Shown here in pieces: positions 37,701 to 49,100 of a stretch of DNA of 64,000 nt (its first letter is position 1; each line of letters starts with the position of its first letter). The position numbers were made by a program, and so were the translations under genes. The stretch is from Sergeia podlipaevii (lineage: Eukaryota > Euglenozoa > Kinetoplastea > Trypanosomatida > Trypanosomatidae): positions 62,001 through 126,000 of the forward strand of contig JASANZ010002268.1 in NCBI GenBank assembly GCA_030849805.1, in the 5' to 3' direction. The notes beneath the pieces are model-generated. The model ran no database searches and was not told the DNA's origin. It saw only the letters and a list, made by a program, of their open reading frames with translations.

Positions 37701-38414
37701 GATACAGAAATATACAGCTAAGAAGAAAAAAAATATGAAATGAGCTCAGACAAAAAAAAACAAGAACAATTCCTTTATAAACGTAGTAAAAATATAGAAG
37801 CCTTAAAAAAAAATAATAATAATAATAATAGAAATACTTCTGAGAATAAGTTGCTGTTGTTTTTTTAGAAATAAGAAGAGAATAAAATAGAGCGCCAACA
37901 TGTATCCTTGTAAGAAGCATCAAAAAGATGTTTTCCATATATATATATAATTTTAGCAATCTCTACTACTACTACTACTACTACAAAAAAAGATGAAAAT
38001 AGTAGATGAGCCCCGCAAATCGTTCGGAAAGACACCACTCTGCAACACCCAGACATATTTATATGCTTTTTGTAGTTGTTGTTTTTCCATAGACGTCACC
38101 ACACATCTCCTTCAACACTATATATGTTTGCTTTTGCCTTCCTCTCTGCTCGAAGATTCAGTAATGCAAACAGCGCGCCCTGCAATACACGCAACATAAA
38201 ATCCCTTCATTAAAAGATGCGTATATGTATAAAGAATCAGCAAAACAAACGCAGTGCAAGCACAGCATTTGGCACACCACAAGAAGTATAAGAAAAATGC
38301 CAACCACGCCATGGCTTTCCCTCAGTTGCTTTCTTCGCTCCTCCTCTGTCACCATTTCATCTTTCCTCACTTGTGTGCATGTGCATGTGTGCAATGAGAA
38401 GGAAAAGAACAGGA
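37701..38414. other. Intergenic region between CYTH-like gene and COA5
   Basis: Contains A-tracts (37752-37760, 37806-37812), TAA/AAT repeats (37813-37830), an (AT)n tract near 37938-37948 and a CTA repeat (about 37965-37983). The tracts just above 37720 are probable COA5 trans-splice signals. The rest should be 3' UTR of the next gene. No gene is seen. Confidence 0.55.
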
Positions 38415-39323
38415 TCACCTCAGGAAGGGGTCAATCACATCCTCACAACGGCTACCCACACACATCATCCCCTTCTCCTGGAAGGCCAGTCGAATGGCGT
38501 GATTGAAGGAGCGCAAGTTCGCCTCTGCCATGATGCTCTCTGTGTACAGCACCACACGCCAAAATTCCGTCGCACGGTCCTTCGTGGCGCTCCAGTACTG
38601 GATGTTCAACAAGATATCCAAAGGACGGCCATTGAAGTACACCAGCGCGCTTGCACTAAAGACGTAATCTGACGTGCTCTGCACCTTAAGTGGGCCAGCT
38701 GAACTGATGCCGTGAAAGCCCACAAAGAGGCTTTGCAACTGCGGAAAGTTGGTGATACGGTCACCATCGCGCGTGATGAGGCTACTCTCCAGCATGTACA
38801 GCATCGAAGCATTGTGCATGGAGAGGCCCTTAATGCGGTAGCTCACCTTCTCGTAGTCCACATTCTGCAGGAGCTCCATAGAGACCTGCGGGTAAGCGTT
38901 GCAGAGATTGCCAAAGAGCGAACGCAGTTCAAACTTGTAGATTGTCCCATCCGTACGTCTCAGCAGACGAAAGCCATTTCGAGAGATGGCGTGGTCTGCA
39001 GTATCGAGCACCTCCACACGCTTCGTGCGGAACTCAGAGGAGACCTTGGCCTCTAGGTCGAGCTTGCCGCGGCGAGAAACCAGCACGGCCTCGATGGTAG
39101 AGATGATATCGTCCACAGTAAGATTGGGAATAAGGATGCTTTCGTAGGTCACCTCATGTGCGCGATCCTGACACAGTGAGTCTCGATGCTGCACAGCTGA
39201 CAGAGTCATCGTCAAAGCGATAAGAAGTACAGAAAAGACAAGCACAAAAGTGCCAGTTCGTTGCTGAATAACGTGCGCCTGCCGCAGGTTAAACGCGCTA
39301 GAATTTTCGGTATGGTGTCCCAT
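38415..39323 (-). CDS. Membrane-anchored protein with possible CYTH-like domain
   Basis: A 302-residue protein with a single hydrophobic segment (about 24-44), likely a signal anchor. The part after it contains DLEAK (89-93), matching the ExExK-type signature strand of CYTH/triphosphate-tunnel proteins. Next comes LDTADHAISRNGFRLLRRTDG then YKFELRS (about 106-134), resembling the family's D-T-x-D...L-x-x-x-G-x-x-L-R-x-R...L-K run. The remainder (YFNGRPLDILLNIQYWS, FRRVVL-like strands) is beta-rich, but I cannot align it. CYTH enzymes hydrolyse or bind tripolyphosphate-type ligands; function here is only suggested. Two cysteines near the C-terminus (CVGSRC) could form a disulfide. The open frame extends 109 codons upstream through Phe-rich sequence; the ATG at 39323 (MGHHTENSSAF) is preferred. 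The stop is TGA. Confidence 0.55.
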   Translation of the reverse strand: MGHHTENSSAFNLRQAHVIQQRTGTFVLVFSVLLIALTMTLSAVQHRDSLCQDRAHEVTYESILIPNLTVDDIISTIEAVLVSRRGKLDLEAKVSSEFRTKRVEVLDTADHAISRNGFRLLRRTDGTIYKFELRSLFGNLCNAYPQVSMELLQNVDYEKVSYRIKGLSMHNASMLYMLESSLITRDGDRITNFPQLQSLFVGFHGISSAGPLKVQSTSDYVFSASALVYFNGRPLDILLNIQYWSATKDRATEFWRVVLYTESIMAEANLRSFNHAIRLAFQEKGMMCVGSRCEDVIDPFLR

Positions 39324-40104
39324 TTCCCTTTTATGTAACTGACAAGAAACTTTAAATAAATATACGAAAAAATATATATGTATAAGCGTACCTAGTACTA
39401 GTTCGATAGCTAAGTCGTGTAGGTCAAAGTTTGTGTGTGTATGTGTGTACAGAGCCAAAAATGAAAGAAAGAAAATGAATATCAGGAACATGAGACAAAA
39501 CATACAAAAACAGGAGAGTTGTAGATCGTAACATATATTATTTTTGTTTTTTAAACTAGCAATTATATACCCACTCTCACAACCACATATTGCAAGGAGG
39601 TCGCCTTTAAAAAATAATAATAATAATAAGACAATAGTGTTGGTATTCATCTTTTACGTTGTTTCTGTACATATCCAGCATTCCTCCCCCCCCCCCCTCC
39701 TCTCCCTGTATGAGCAAACCCAGAAAGATACGAAAAAGGGGGGGCATGGTAGTAATTACATAAACAATGCAAGTGCATCTTTCTCAGCACTGACACCAAA
39801 CAAACAAGCAAACAAAGGGAGCAAGAATGAAAAAGCGCAGTAGCGGAAGACATTCCCACTTTGTCTCTCTCACAACACTACATATTAAAAGCTATCTCTC
39901 CTCTATTGCATTTTCTCTTCGTAAAAATATTTTATCTCTATGTGTGTGTGTGTGTGTTTGACAAAATGCCAAATACATAAATAAGGCAATGGGGTACTTC
40001 CCCCCCCCCTTCCCAACTCTAGTACGCACACACACAGAAGTATACCCAACCAATCAAAAAAAAAAAAAGAAAGAAAAAGATAGCCGCCGAGTAGGTGGGC
40101 TGCG
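39324..40104. other. Intergenic region between dynein and CYTH-like genes
   Basis: Contains TAA repeats (39614-39627), two C-runs on the plus strand (39686-39697 and 40000-40009), GT repeats (about 39942-39958) and an A-run at 40057-40068. It should hold the CYTH-like 5' region and dynein 3' UTR. No gene is recognised. Confidence 0.55.
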
Positions 40105-43100
40105 TTAATCATCAGAGTCTAGCACGAGTCCAACAGACTCTAGCGTCCAAATAGACGAGTGAGTCGCTGAGCTGAGATCGGCGATAAACACAAGGCCAAC
40201 ACCGGCTGCATTGCGCCTGTCTGAAGTGACGTATACAGGGGTCTTAAACGTCCCCACGCTCTTCACACGGGAGCTCTCAGTAGGCACAATATGCATCACT
40301 GGCATCTCCGTGATGAGCTGCTTCTTGAGCTGAGGAGCAAGCTGGTGCTTCTCGCTGTCCCATCGCGCACCCTCCAAGAAGAGTCCGGACACATAGGCGC
40401 CATCTGTCGGGTAGCCGGCCACTTCCTCAGCGGTCTTGAAGGTCGTCACGGTGGTGACGATAGTGGAGCGATCAAGCGGCCACTTGTACTTGCGGCATGT
40501 CACCTGCACTAGCGCGGAGAGATATGAGTCGGGCACCATGAGCCCGGACAACCACATGCACTTGGGCTCTCCATTCATGCTCCACTGCAAGTACTGCTGG
40601 TAGCGACGCTGGAAGTGGGCAAGCCACCGGCCAAGGTTCTTGCGGGTGGCAGGCGCGCAGCGGCGCCAGGATGGAGGCAGCTGACCGTTGCTGAGCGCTG
40701 AGGCAAGCTCATCAAGCTCATTACTCATGCCAATCACACCCGCAAGTGCCTTCTGGAGCTCCATGAGCGAGGTCACTATCACCGTCACCAACTTGTTCCA
40801 GCGCTCCACCTCCTGCAGCAACACCACCTGTGTAGGCTGGATACTCTCGTACCCGTTGCTCTTGGCACGCTCGTTCTCCTTGCGCATCACCTGCTTCTGG
40901 TCAAGTGTCTTGGGAATCTGCTGAAGAATTTCTTCCGTGAACTTCATGAGCATCTCCTCTCGGGAAGCACCCGACGCAGTCGCACCGCCAGAGCGCGGCA
41001 TGAGCTCGATCAAGCCGGCCCACATGCTCTCCGCGGCATGGCGAAGGTAGCCTGTCTCTGCGTTCGGGTGGAGGCCAAACACATCAGGTGTATTGACGTT
41101 GGGGAACTTGTCCACCTGTGCGTGCATCTGCTGCAGCGTCACCTTCCTCGTCGGGTCAGCGCTGTCGGAAGGAAGGCAGTAGTCAACTGTGTCGTCCAGG
41201 AAAAAGTGAAATGGCTGGAAGGTGTCAAACAAGAAATCACCAAAGTACTCTTCCAGGTATGTCTTGACAATGCGACGGTCCATCGCATCAGAGACACGGC
41301 CGCCGTACATGGCCTCACCAACAAGATACCGCAGCGTCTCCCACGGAATAGGGTCGCCATTGGTGTAGGCCTTCGTCAAGTACGTGTCAATAAGACGCAT
41401 AGAAACGGTGAAGTCGGTCTCGTTGAAGTCGTAAATGACGTTCCAGCCGATCTTGCCATACTTTCGGCGCTCCTGCACCACGGCGTGGTAGAAAGAAAGG
41501 GCAAATACGAGAGGCCTAAAAGCCCAGTGGGGGCAGGTGTCAAGCTGATCCTCAGTCACCTTCGACAACGTGTTCTTCATGTTCATCTTTAGACCATTCG
41601 GTGGCTCATTCACCACCTTCAGAGAGCGCTGCAAGATACCCATAGGGAACTCAAGGCTTGGCTCCGTCGTCAGCCACAGACGGAACTGATCATGCGGCTG
41701 CTGCTGGTCCATCTTCTCGATGGTCTTCTCAAGGTCACGCATCCACATGGTAAGTAGATGGCAGTTCTGCAGCAGCACCCAATGCCCACGCACCGCACCC
41801 AGCTCCACCATCTTCATGGCCTCATCACCCTGACCCTGGCCTAGTGAAATTGACCGCAGTTTGTCCAGTCCCACCTCCTTCGTCGCCAGCTTGACAATTT
41901 CATCGGTCGGGTTCGCACCGGGAGACACCACGCACACAATCGGGGACATTGCAGAGCTCTTATCAAGCACGTCCTTGTAGCGCAAGATGGGCGGCATAAC
42001 GAAGCGCTCGCCAAGCAGGTCGCACTCACTGATAAAAGCTGTGACAGCGTTGTACACACGGTCAGAGCGGAAGCAGCGAAGCAAGCAGAGCCGTTGAAAG
42101 GAAGTGAGGCGCGCAGAGTACCCGCATGGAATCTCACACTCGGGTTCCTCAGGGCGGTCTAGCAGGAACCACGCCTGCCAGTCCTCCAAGTTGCCCAGCA
42201 TGTCCTTGGTCAGATTCTTGAACACGTCCACGGACGTTGCGAGCTTGCAGACATCGTTCCACTGCCGCGCGGTCAGCCAATCGGTCGGGTTAGACGGAAA
42301 GCCCTTCTCGGCGAGCACACAGCCACGCAAGAAGAACTCGAGCTCAGCCTGGGGGAGACGGCTCTCCTGCAGAAGCAGGCGGATAGCAATCTGCAGCGAC
42401 AACATCAGCTTATCCTTCTCAAAGATACCCATGCACACATAGCAGTAGAGATTGTACGTGAGGGCCTCAATAATGTTCTTGAGGCGGTCCGCGATATCGA
42501 ACGAAGCATCACTCTTGGTGATGGAGTACCCGAATACATCATGAAGGAAGGCGGAAAGCGAGTACTCATACATGGAGTTGATGGCAGAGAGCTGCGAGAT
42601 GACAAAGTACAAGACAGCACCACGCTTGGCAGCGGGGCGGTACTGCTGACGCGACACCTCAGTCGTCCGCGCCGTCTCCTTCGCCTGCTCGAGCTTGTGC
42701 TCCACCTCGGTGGCGCTGCTCTTCGTGTTCTCAAGAGTGGCAATGAGATCGTCGTTATCCAAAATATTACCTGTCGCAAGGGTGAGCTCGCGGATAAGTG
42801 TATCTTCTAGCTCCTTGAGCTGAGCGCGACTCTCGGCCATCGTCTGCACAAGCTCTTCGGACTGCCGCTGCAGGTCACTGCGCTCGCTGGCCACCACGTA
42901 GTTCAGCAGCTGAGCCTCCAGACCATCCTCCGTCACACCATAGTTGATAACCATCGTCTTGCCAAACACCTCGGCGGGGTAGTTAGGGTTAGACAGCTTT
43001 GTACACAGGTACAGCTTGAAGTTCTTATCCCATGGAATGTCCTTGTCACCAATGCGAATAATGCACTGCCCGGACTCAATACGGAACTGTGGATCCAACA

Positions 43101-46100
43101 CGGAGTCAATGATGGGATCAATAAACTCATCCACGCCCTCAAAGAGGAAGGGATTACCGTACTGAATAGCAAATTCCAGACGCTTGAGGAAATCAGGATC
43201 GCTGAACGAGGCGGTCTCGAAACGTGGATTGCTCGCGTGCTGGCGCTTGATCCAGTTCACAGCCTGCATCTGTGGATCGATACAGAGTGGGAACCGGATC
43301 TTGCCGGCGCGCTTCCCCTTGCCAGTGTAGTCGGTGCTCTGCGTAGTGAGAATACCGTTCTGAACAGAAAGCTCATCAGACGGTAGTCCGTCGCTTGCCC
43401 ACTGCGAGATGGCCACCTCGTCCGCTAGAAGATGCCGGATATGAAAGTTTTCGGAAAGCGGCACCTTTTTGGCGCGCAAATCCGCAAGCCACACCTGCTC
43501 CAGGGCCTCCTGACGGTAGGGAAACGTGAAAGCACCCAGGTACGATAGAAAGGCAGCACCAGCTAAGCAGTCACCCACAAGCTGGTTGCGCGAGGCGCCT
43601 AGAGTCTTCTTTTCCTCTGTCCAGCGAGTACGCTCAGAGCCGAAACCGTCAATGAGCTTCCTCGCCGCGTTGAGGCGGCGCTCCATTACCGCCTTCTCCT
43701 GTTGAAGCATGCGAGCCTCCTTCATACCGGCCTCGAGCTGCTCCTCCAATCTTCGCAGGCTCTGCGTCAGCTGATCAATCTCGTTGCGACATGCTTCGAG
43801 CTGTCGCTCAGCGGTCTCCTTGGCCTTTTGCAGTTGTCTCACGCGCTCCTGTTTGGGGAACACTTCCTTGGCCACGTTCCAGTACTGCTTCATGGCTTCC
43901 ACCCAGATCATCAGACCAGAGGCGGCAAGACTGACCTTCTTCAGATCGTTAGAATTGACTGGGAACTCCTTCAGCAGCTTGTTGATCTCGTTCATCTTCG
44001 ACTGGTTAAGCGTCGGGGTAAGGCTGTCGATGTCAATGAGAGAGCGGATGAAATCGCTCTGACCCATCATAATTTTACCCGACTCCCACGTAGACGGTAC
44101 ACCCTTGACCACACACACCATGCGCACCACAGCAACGACGTTGATGGGGGGCTTTGCAAAGGAGCGCAGCTCCGTAATACTCTTCGGATTGATGTGCTTC
44201 ACGGCCTCCATGGCCTCCTCGAGCGCCGGCATGGCCTGGTCAAGCACCACCTGCGCCTCTGCCGTTTCCTTCTCGATCTCCGCGTTCTGCACATTCAGCT
44301 CCTCCTCCATGGAAAGGGCCTCCTCCTTGCGCACTTCGTTCTTAGACTTTTGCTCGGTAATTTCACGTGTCATCTGGTCGTTGATTTCCTGCTTCTCACG
44401 CAGCGTAATCTCCTTTTCTGCCAGCTCCTCCTGAAGTACCTTGACGTCTTCCTGCGCGCGGTGCAGCTTCTCCAGACCAATCGTGAACTTCTTTACAATA
44501 TCGTCAATGTTCTCGCGCTTCGTGATGAGCAGCTTCGCATAGTTGGCGAGGAAGCCGAGGAAGTTTTTGGGGGTCACGTAGTTGTGGCGTTTGAGCTCGC
44601 CCTGATAGCGTCCAGAGAGCTCGTCGGCAGTGAGGTGCACGTACACCATGTGCTCTACAATAGGCTGGCGCAGCTCATCTGGGAGGTTCTCCTCTGCAAG
44701 CAGCTTGCTACCCACCGCCTCGAGTGCCTGCGCGGGCCACTTCTCAAACCAGTCGATAGTGGTGTTGTTGATCAAACTGGGAAAGTTACGGCAGCGCGTG
44801 CGCAGTGTTTCGCCAGAAGGACTCATCGACAGCACCACGTGCAGATTGTCTCTGCAACGCGACACGAAAGCGGTCCATTTGTTGTCCTTTGAAGGTGCCA
44901 AGCCCTGGGTCTCCACCTCCGCTGCTACGCTGCTGTATAGGGGCTCCTTCTCCTCCTCACTGAAGAGGGCAGGCACCATGCCAGAGGCCAGCATGTTATT
45001 GATGAGCTCCAGGAAGCCTTCCTCCTTGACGTGGCCATCCATGAAGAGGAAGACCACCTTCTCGCCCTGCACACCAACGCGGTTGTAGAGCTTCTTGAGA
45101 TCCTCGCGGAAGGAGTCCTCTGTGTAGTTACGCGCAAGCACAATCTCAAATACACCCATCTGACAAATAGCAGCGCCAAGCTTCGTCAGCGACTGCTTGC
45201 CACTTCCGCCAACACCAACCAACAAGCAATGCCCACGAGGCAGGGAGAGAACACGCGTAATGCGCAACAGATGCTCCAGTGCCATGTCGAACATCACAAG
45301 ATCAATCTTCTTGACGGGCGTGTTGATCTCGGCCATGACAGCCTCAACAAGGTTACGTGCGTCCGTGTAGCGGGGTCCAAAGTCCTCGTAAATGTGCAAT
45401 CGATCAAACTCACTGTCGGGCACAAAATCACCAAAGTCGCCGAACATGAGAGGGTCGGCCAGAACATACTCCCTGTGTTCCGCGTAGTTCCGATCAATCT
45501 CACGCAGCATCAGGTTCGTCACGTACGACGCATCCTGCGCGTCTGACATGCGATCCACAAAGACACGCGTGATTTCGTTACGCCACAGGCGAATAATAGA
45601 GGCGACGGTGCCAAACTTGTCAGTAGTCGCGCGGCACAGGCCCTCATACACACGCGAGAGATCGCGCAGATTGAAGATGTAGTGGAACTTTGCAGGCGTA
45701 GCCGGGAGCGAAGTGACGAGATCCTGGTACAGCCTCAGCGTCATGTCGGTGACAGTTGTGGCAAGGTACAGTGCGTCGACGGGCAGTTCCTTGTAGGTGT
45801 CCTCCAAGATCTGAGTGTAGATGGTGTGGATGGATTCATCCTCGGGGAACATGATATTGAATACTGTAAAGAGGGAGACAAAGCGGGGGTCAAGAGCGTT
45901 GCGGCCACCGCCTGGAGGAGCCATGGCAGCAACAAATTGGGTGTCGCGCACATTCTTGAAGAGCAGGTCCTTGCGGTCGTACCATGAGTGGTGCTCAATG
46001 AGCAGCTTGAGAAATGCAATGGGCTGCTGGGTGCCGTAGAGGTCCACCTTAGGCATGTTGATATCATCAACAAATACAACGAGACGCTTCTTAGCAGGTG

Positions 46101-49100
46101 GGCCAAGCACCGTGGTGGTGCGCTTCTCGATGTTATCTTCCATTGTGCGCTGCGCGTCAAGACTGGTAGTACGAGAACTGAAGTTCATCTCCAGCAACAT
46201 CTCCTCCAGGTGTACGCCCTCACCCTTGCTCTCATCGGCTTGTAGGGACTGCTGCTTGAGGCGGCTAAGATACGCCTGAATCGTTACAGTCTTGGCAGTA
46301 CCGCTCTCACCAACAAACAGCACAGGAGTGCGGTTGAGCACAATCTTGTTGAGCAGCCACATGTTGCGTTCCGTGTCCACGGTAGAGACGAGCAGGGAGC
46401 TGAACTTGGCCCCAGGAGCGCGCTCAAAAGGTCGGATAAGCACGTTCCACGGCTTCCAGCGACTGTCCTGAAGATCAAAGAAGTAGTCAAACATCGTCTT
46501 GCGATCGGGAAGCGAGCCGGAGCCAACGAAGCGAGTCAGAAAGTTCTCACCAACATCCTGCATGTTCCACCCGCTAAGCTTTTTGAGGAACGAATCAAAC
46601 CGGCGGCGGTCCTCTGGAGTGCAGATGAGTGCACCAAAACTCCACACGCAGGCGAAAATGAAGACGCACTGCAGCGCGCGTGGCTCCAGCGCAGCGTTCT
46701 TTGGAGAGACCGTGTAGAGCATCGTAGTGAGTTGCTTCACCATATTGAGATCACTCGTAGGAATGACAAGACGTGGTGGCGGTGTCAGCTCCCCGCCATC
46801 AATGCCGTCAACAATGAAGTCCACAAGCGGCTGGACAAACTGCTCGACAAGCTCATCGAGCGTCTCCTGCTCATCACGAGGGCGTGTCAGCTTCCACGCG
46901 TACATGAAGGGCTTCCAGCCCAAATTGATGGGGTCAAGGAAGACCATACCGACACGTGACACCGTAGCCGGTGAGGCGTACTGCAAGTCGCCCACCTCAA
47001 AGAGCAGTGAGCACTGCGGGTGCAGGCGAATACGCTCGCCATTGGGCAGCGTGAGCAGCTTGTTATCATCCATGACGGAGTTCATATCCTCCACCCACTT
47101 GGCATCGACATCGCCATCAAAAATAACGTAGCGTCGCTCCTTCTCTGTACCCTCGCTAGAACGATTAATGTTACGGAAAATGTTAGAGAAGATACCGTCC
47201 GTCCAGTTGCGCGTCATGGGATCCATCAGGCCGTACAGCACGGAGGTCGGCTGGGCCTTGGGGTTGATCACGAAGGATTTGGTCAGCAGGCCAAGCTCCG
47301 TCTGAGCCTTGCAGAGCGTGTCGATCACAACTGATTTGCCACCGCCTGTCGGGCCTACCACCATAGAAGTGTGCCGAGTCTGCATCGTCTCGTAGAGCTG
47401 CACGACCTTGTCGGTTTGGCGGGGGTCAATCATGAACGATTTGTCCTTGAGCACCTTCGCAGAGGCGCGCGCAAGATTCTCCTGGGGAACACGCGTAGGG
47501 TCAAGGCCAGGAAAGAGATCACCAATAAGACCCTTGAAGAGCGGTTCATCCTCGGCAATAAACTTTGGCGCATTCATATCACGCAGCGCACGCATCAGCA
47601 CCGACTCTTCAGACAGCTCGGGGGAGCCACGCTTGAGCTGGCCAGCCATGACAAGCACCGCCTTGAGTGCACGCAGACCCCAATCGTAGTGGTGCTGCTT
47701 GGAAAGCTGGCCTTTGGCGAGTGAGTAGAGCGTGACCATCTTCTTGGCCAAGTCTCGAGCGGTGGTGAAGCCTTCAGAGAAGAGCATGTTCTCAGCAATG
47801 AGCTCCATGTCGGGCACCACCATGACGACAGGGCGGAACAGTGCCTTGAGGTTATCAGGCAGCTCCACACGGCCGGCATAACCGGGATTCATTGTAATGA
47901 AGACCCCGACGGTATGAATAAGGTTGATCACTGACTCGCCAAAAAGGAACTGTTTCTCGCCTGAGCGCAGGGCGGCTTGAATAGAACGCAGCTGCTCCGA
48001 CACCACAGACAGCACTGGTAGCTCAATACGGTTAAACTCATCAAAGCAGCCCCAAGAGCCAGCCTGAGAGAGACCAGAAAAGATGGTGCCCATGGCCTTG
48101 TAGTCAAGACCCTCACCACAGTTGAACACAACACACTGAATGGCCATGGCCTTGGCAAGATCCTTCACAGATTCAGTCTTGCCAGTACCAGCTGGGCCAC
48201 CTGGAGCTCCGCCAAGAGAGAAGGTCAAGGCCTGAGTCAGTGTCATAAAGCAGCGATCAGTCAAGGGTGTAATGACAAGACGGCCATTAAGACCCATGTA
48301 CTCAAAGCCGTAGTTGAACCGCCCTGTACACTGGCGAATAACGCAAGTGTCAGTAGCCTTTTCCCAATAGAAGCGCAGTTGCGACTCCCAGTCAAACTCG
48401 CGCGCATCCATCACAGAGTCACGAACGAACCGGTCGACAATGTCTCTGCCGTGCACATCGACAATGATGAGGGTGTTAATCTTCTTGCGATACTGCTTGT
48501 CAATATCGTTGTCCATCTCGCTCACCAGAGCAAACAGCTGGCTTGTCAGCTTCGCAGAGAGCTCCTTCACAGCATTCTTCTTGCCCTTCTTCATTTCCTG
48601 GAAGGCGTTCTCGATCTCAAAAGTCCAGAAGATCTTCGCGCCGGTCAGGGTAATCATGCCGTGGTACTTCTTTACCCACTCTAAACGCTGCATCTTGGGG
48701 TAGTAAAACACGCCAGCCTTGAGGATGTCATGCAAGGTTGACCGGGACTCCTCCAGCGTGGCCTGCAGCCACTCCTCTACCGCGCGGTCAGTGCGAACGG
48801 GGTTTGTAAAGTCCAGCCGCTCGCCCTCCTGCGACTCCACGCCGCAAATCGTCTCGTCCGTCTCGCTCTTGAAGATGAGCCTGGCGCAGTTATCAAACAT
48901 CTTGAGCATGTGATCCTGCACCGCCTTCGCGCTGCTGGACGCCAAAATAGAAAGCAGCTCATCGTCAGAGATGAAGTAGAAGCGCGGAAAGAGACAGCGC
49001 TTGGTCTCAAGATAGTTGGAGAGGTCCTTCTGGCACTCCTCCAGCTTCTCCTCGAGGTAGTGCAACTCCTCCAGACGTCCATTCACGTTACAGCAATGGC

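Noticed and set aside
39324..39650. 109-residue extension of the CYTH-like protein with extra membrane spans
   Set aside because: It is Phe/Leu/Thr-rich sequence from pyrimidine tracts and a GT repeat; the ATG at 39323 follows naturally.
43702..44892. 396-codon open frame on the plus strand
   Set aside because: It lies antisense to the dynein stalk region, is Leu/His-rich and has no family resemblance. It is a shadow of the dynein codon pattern.
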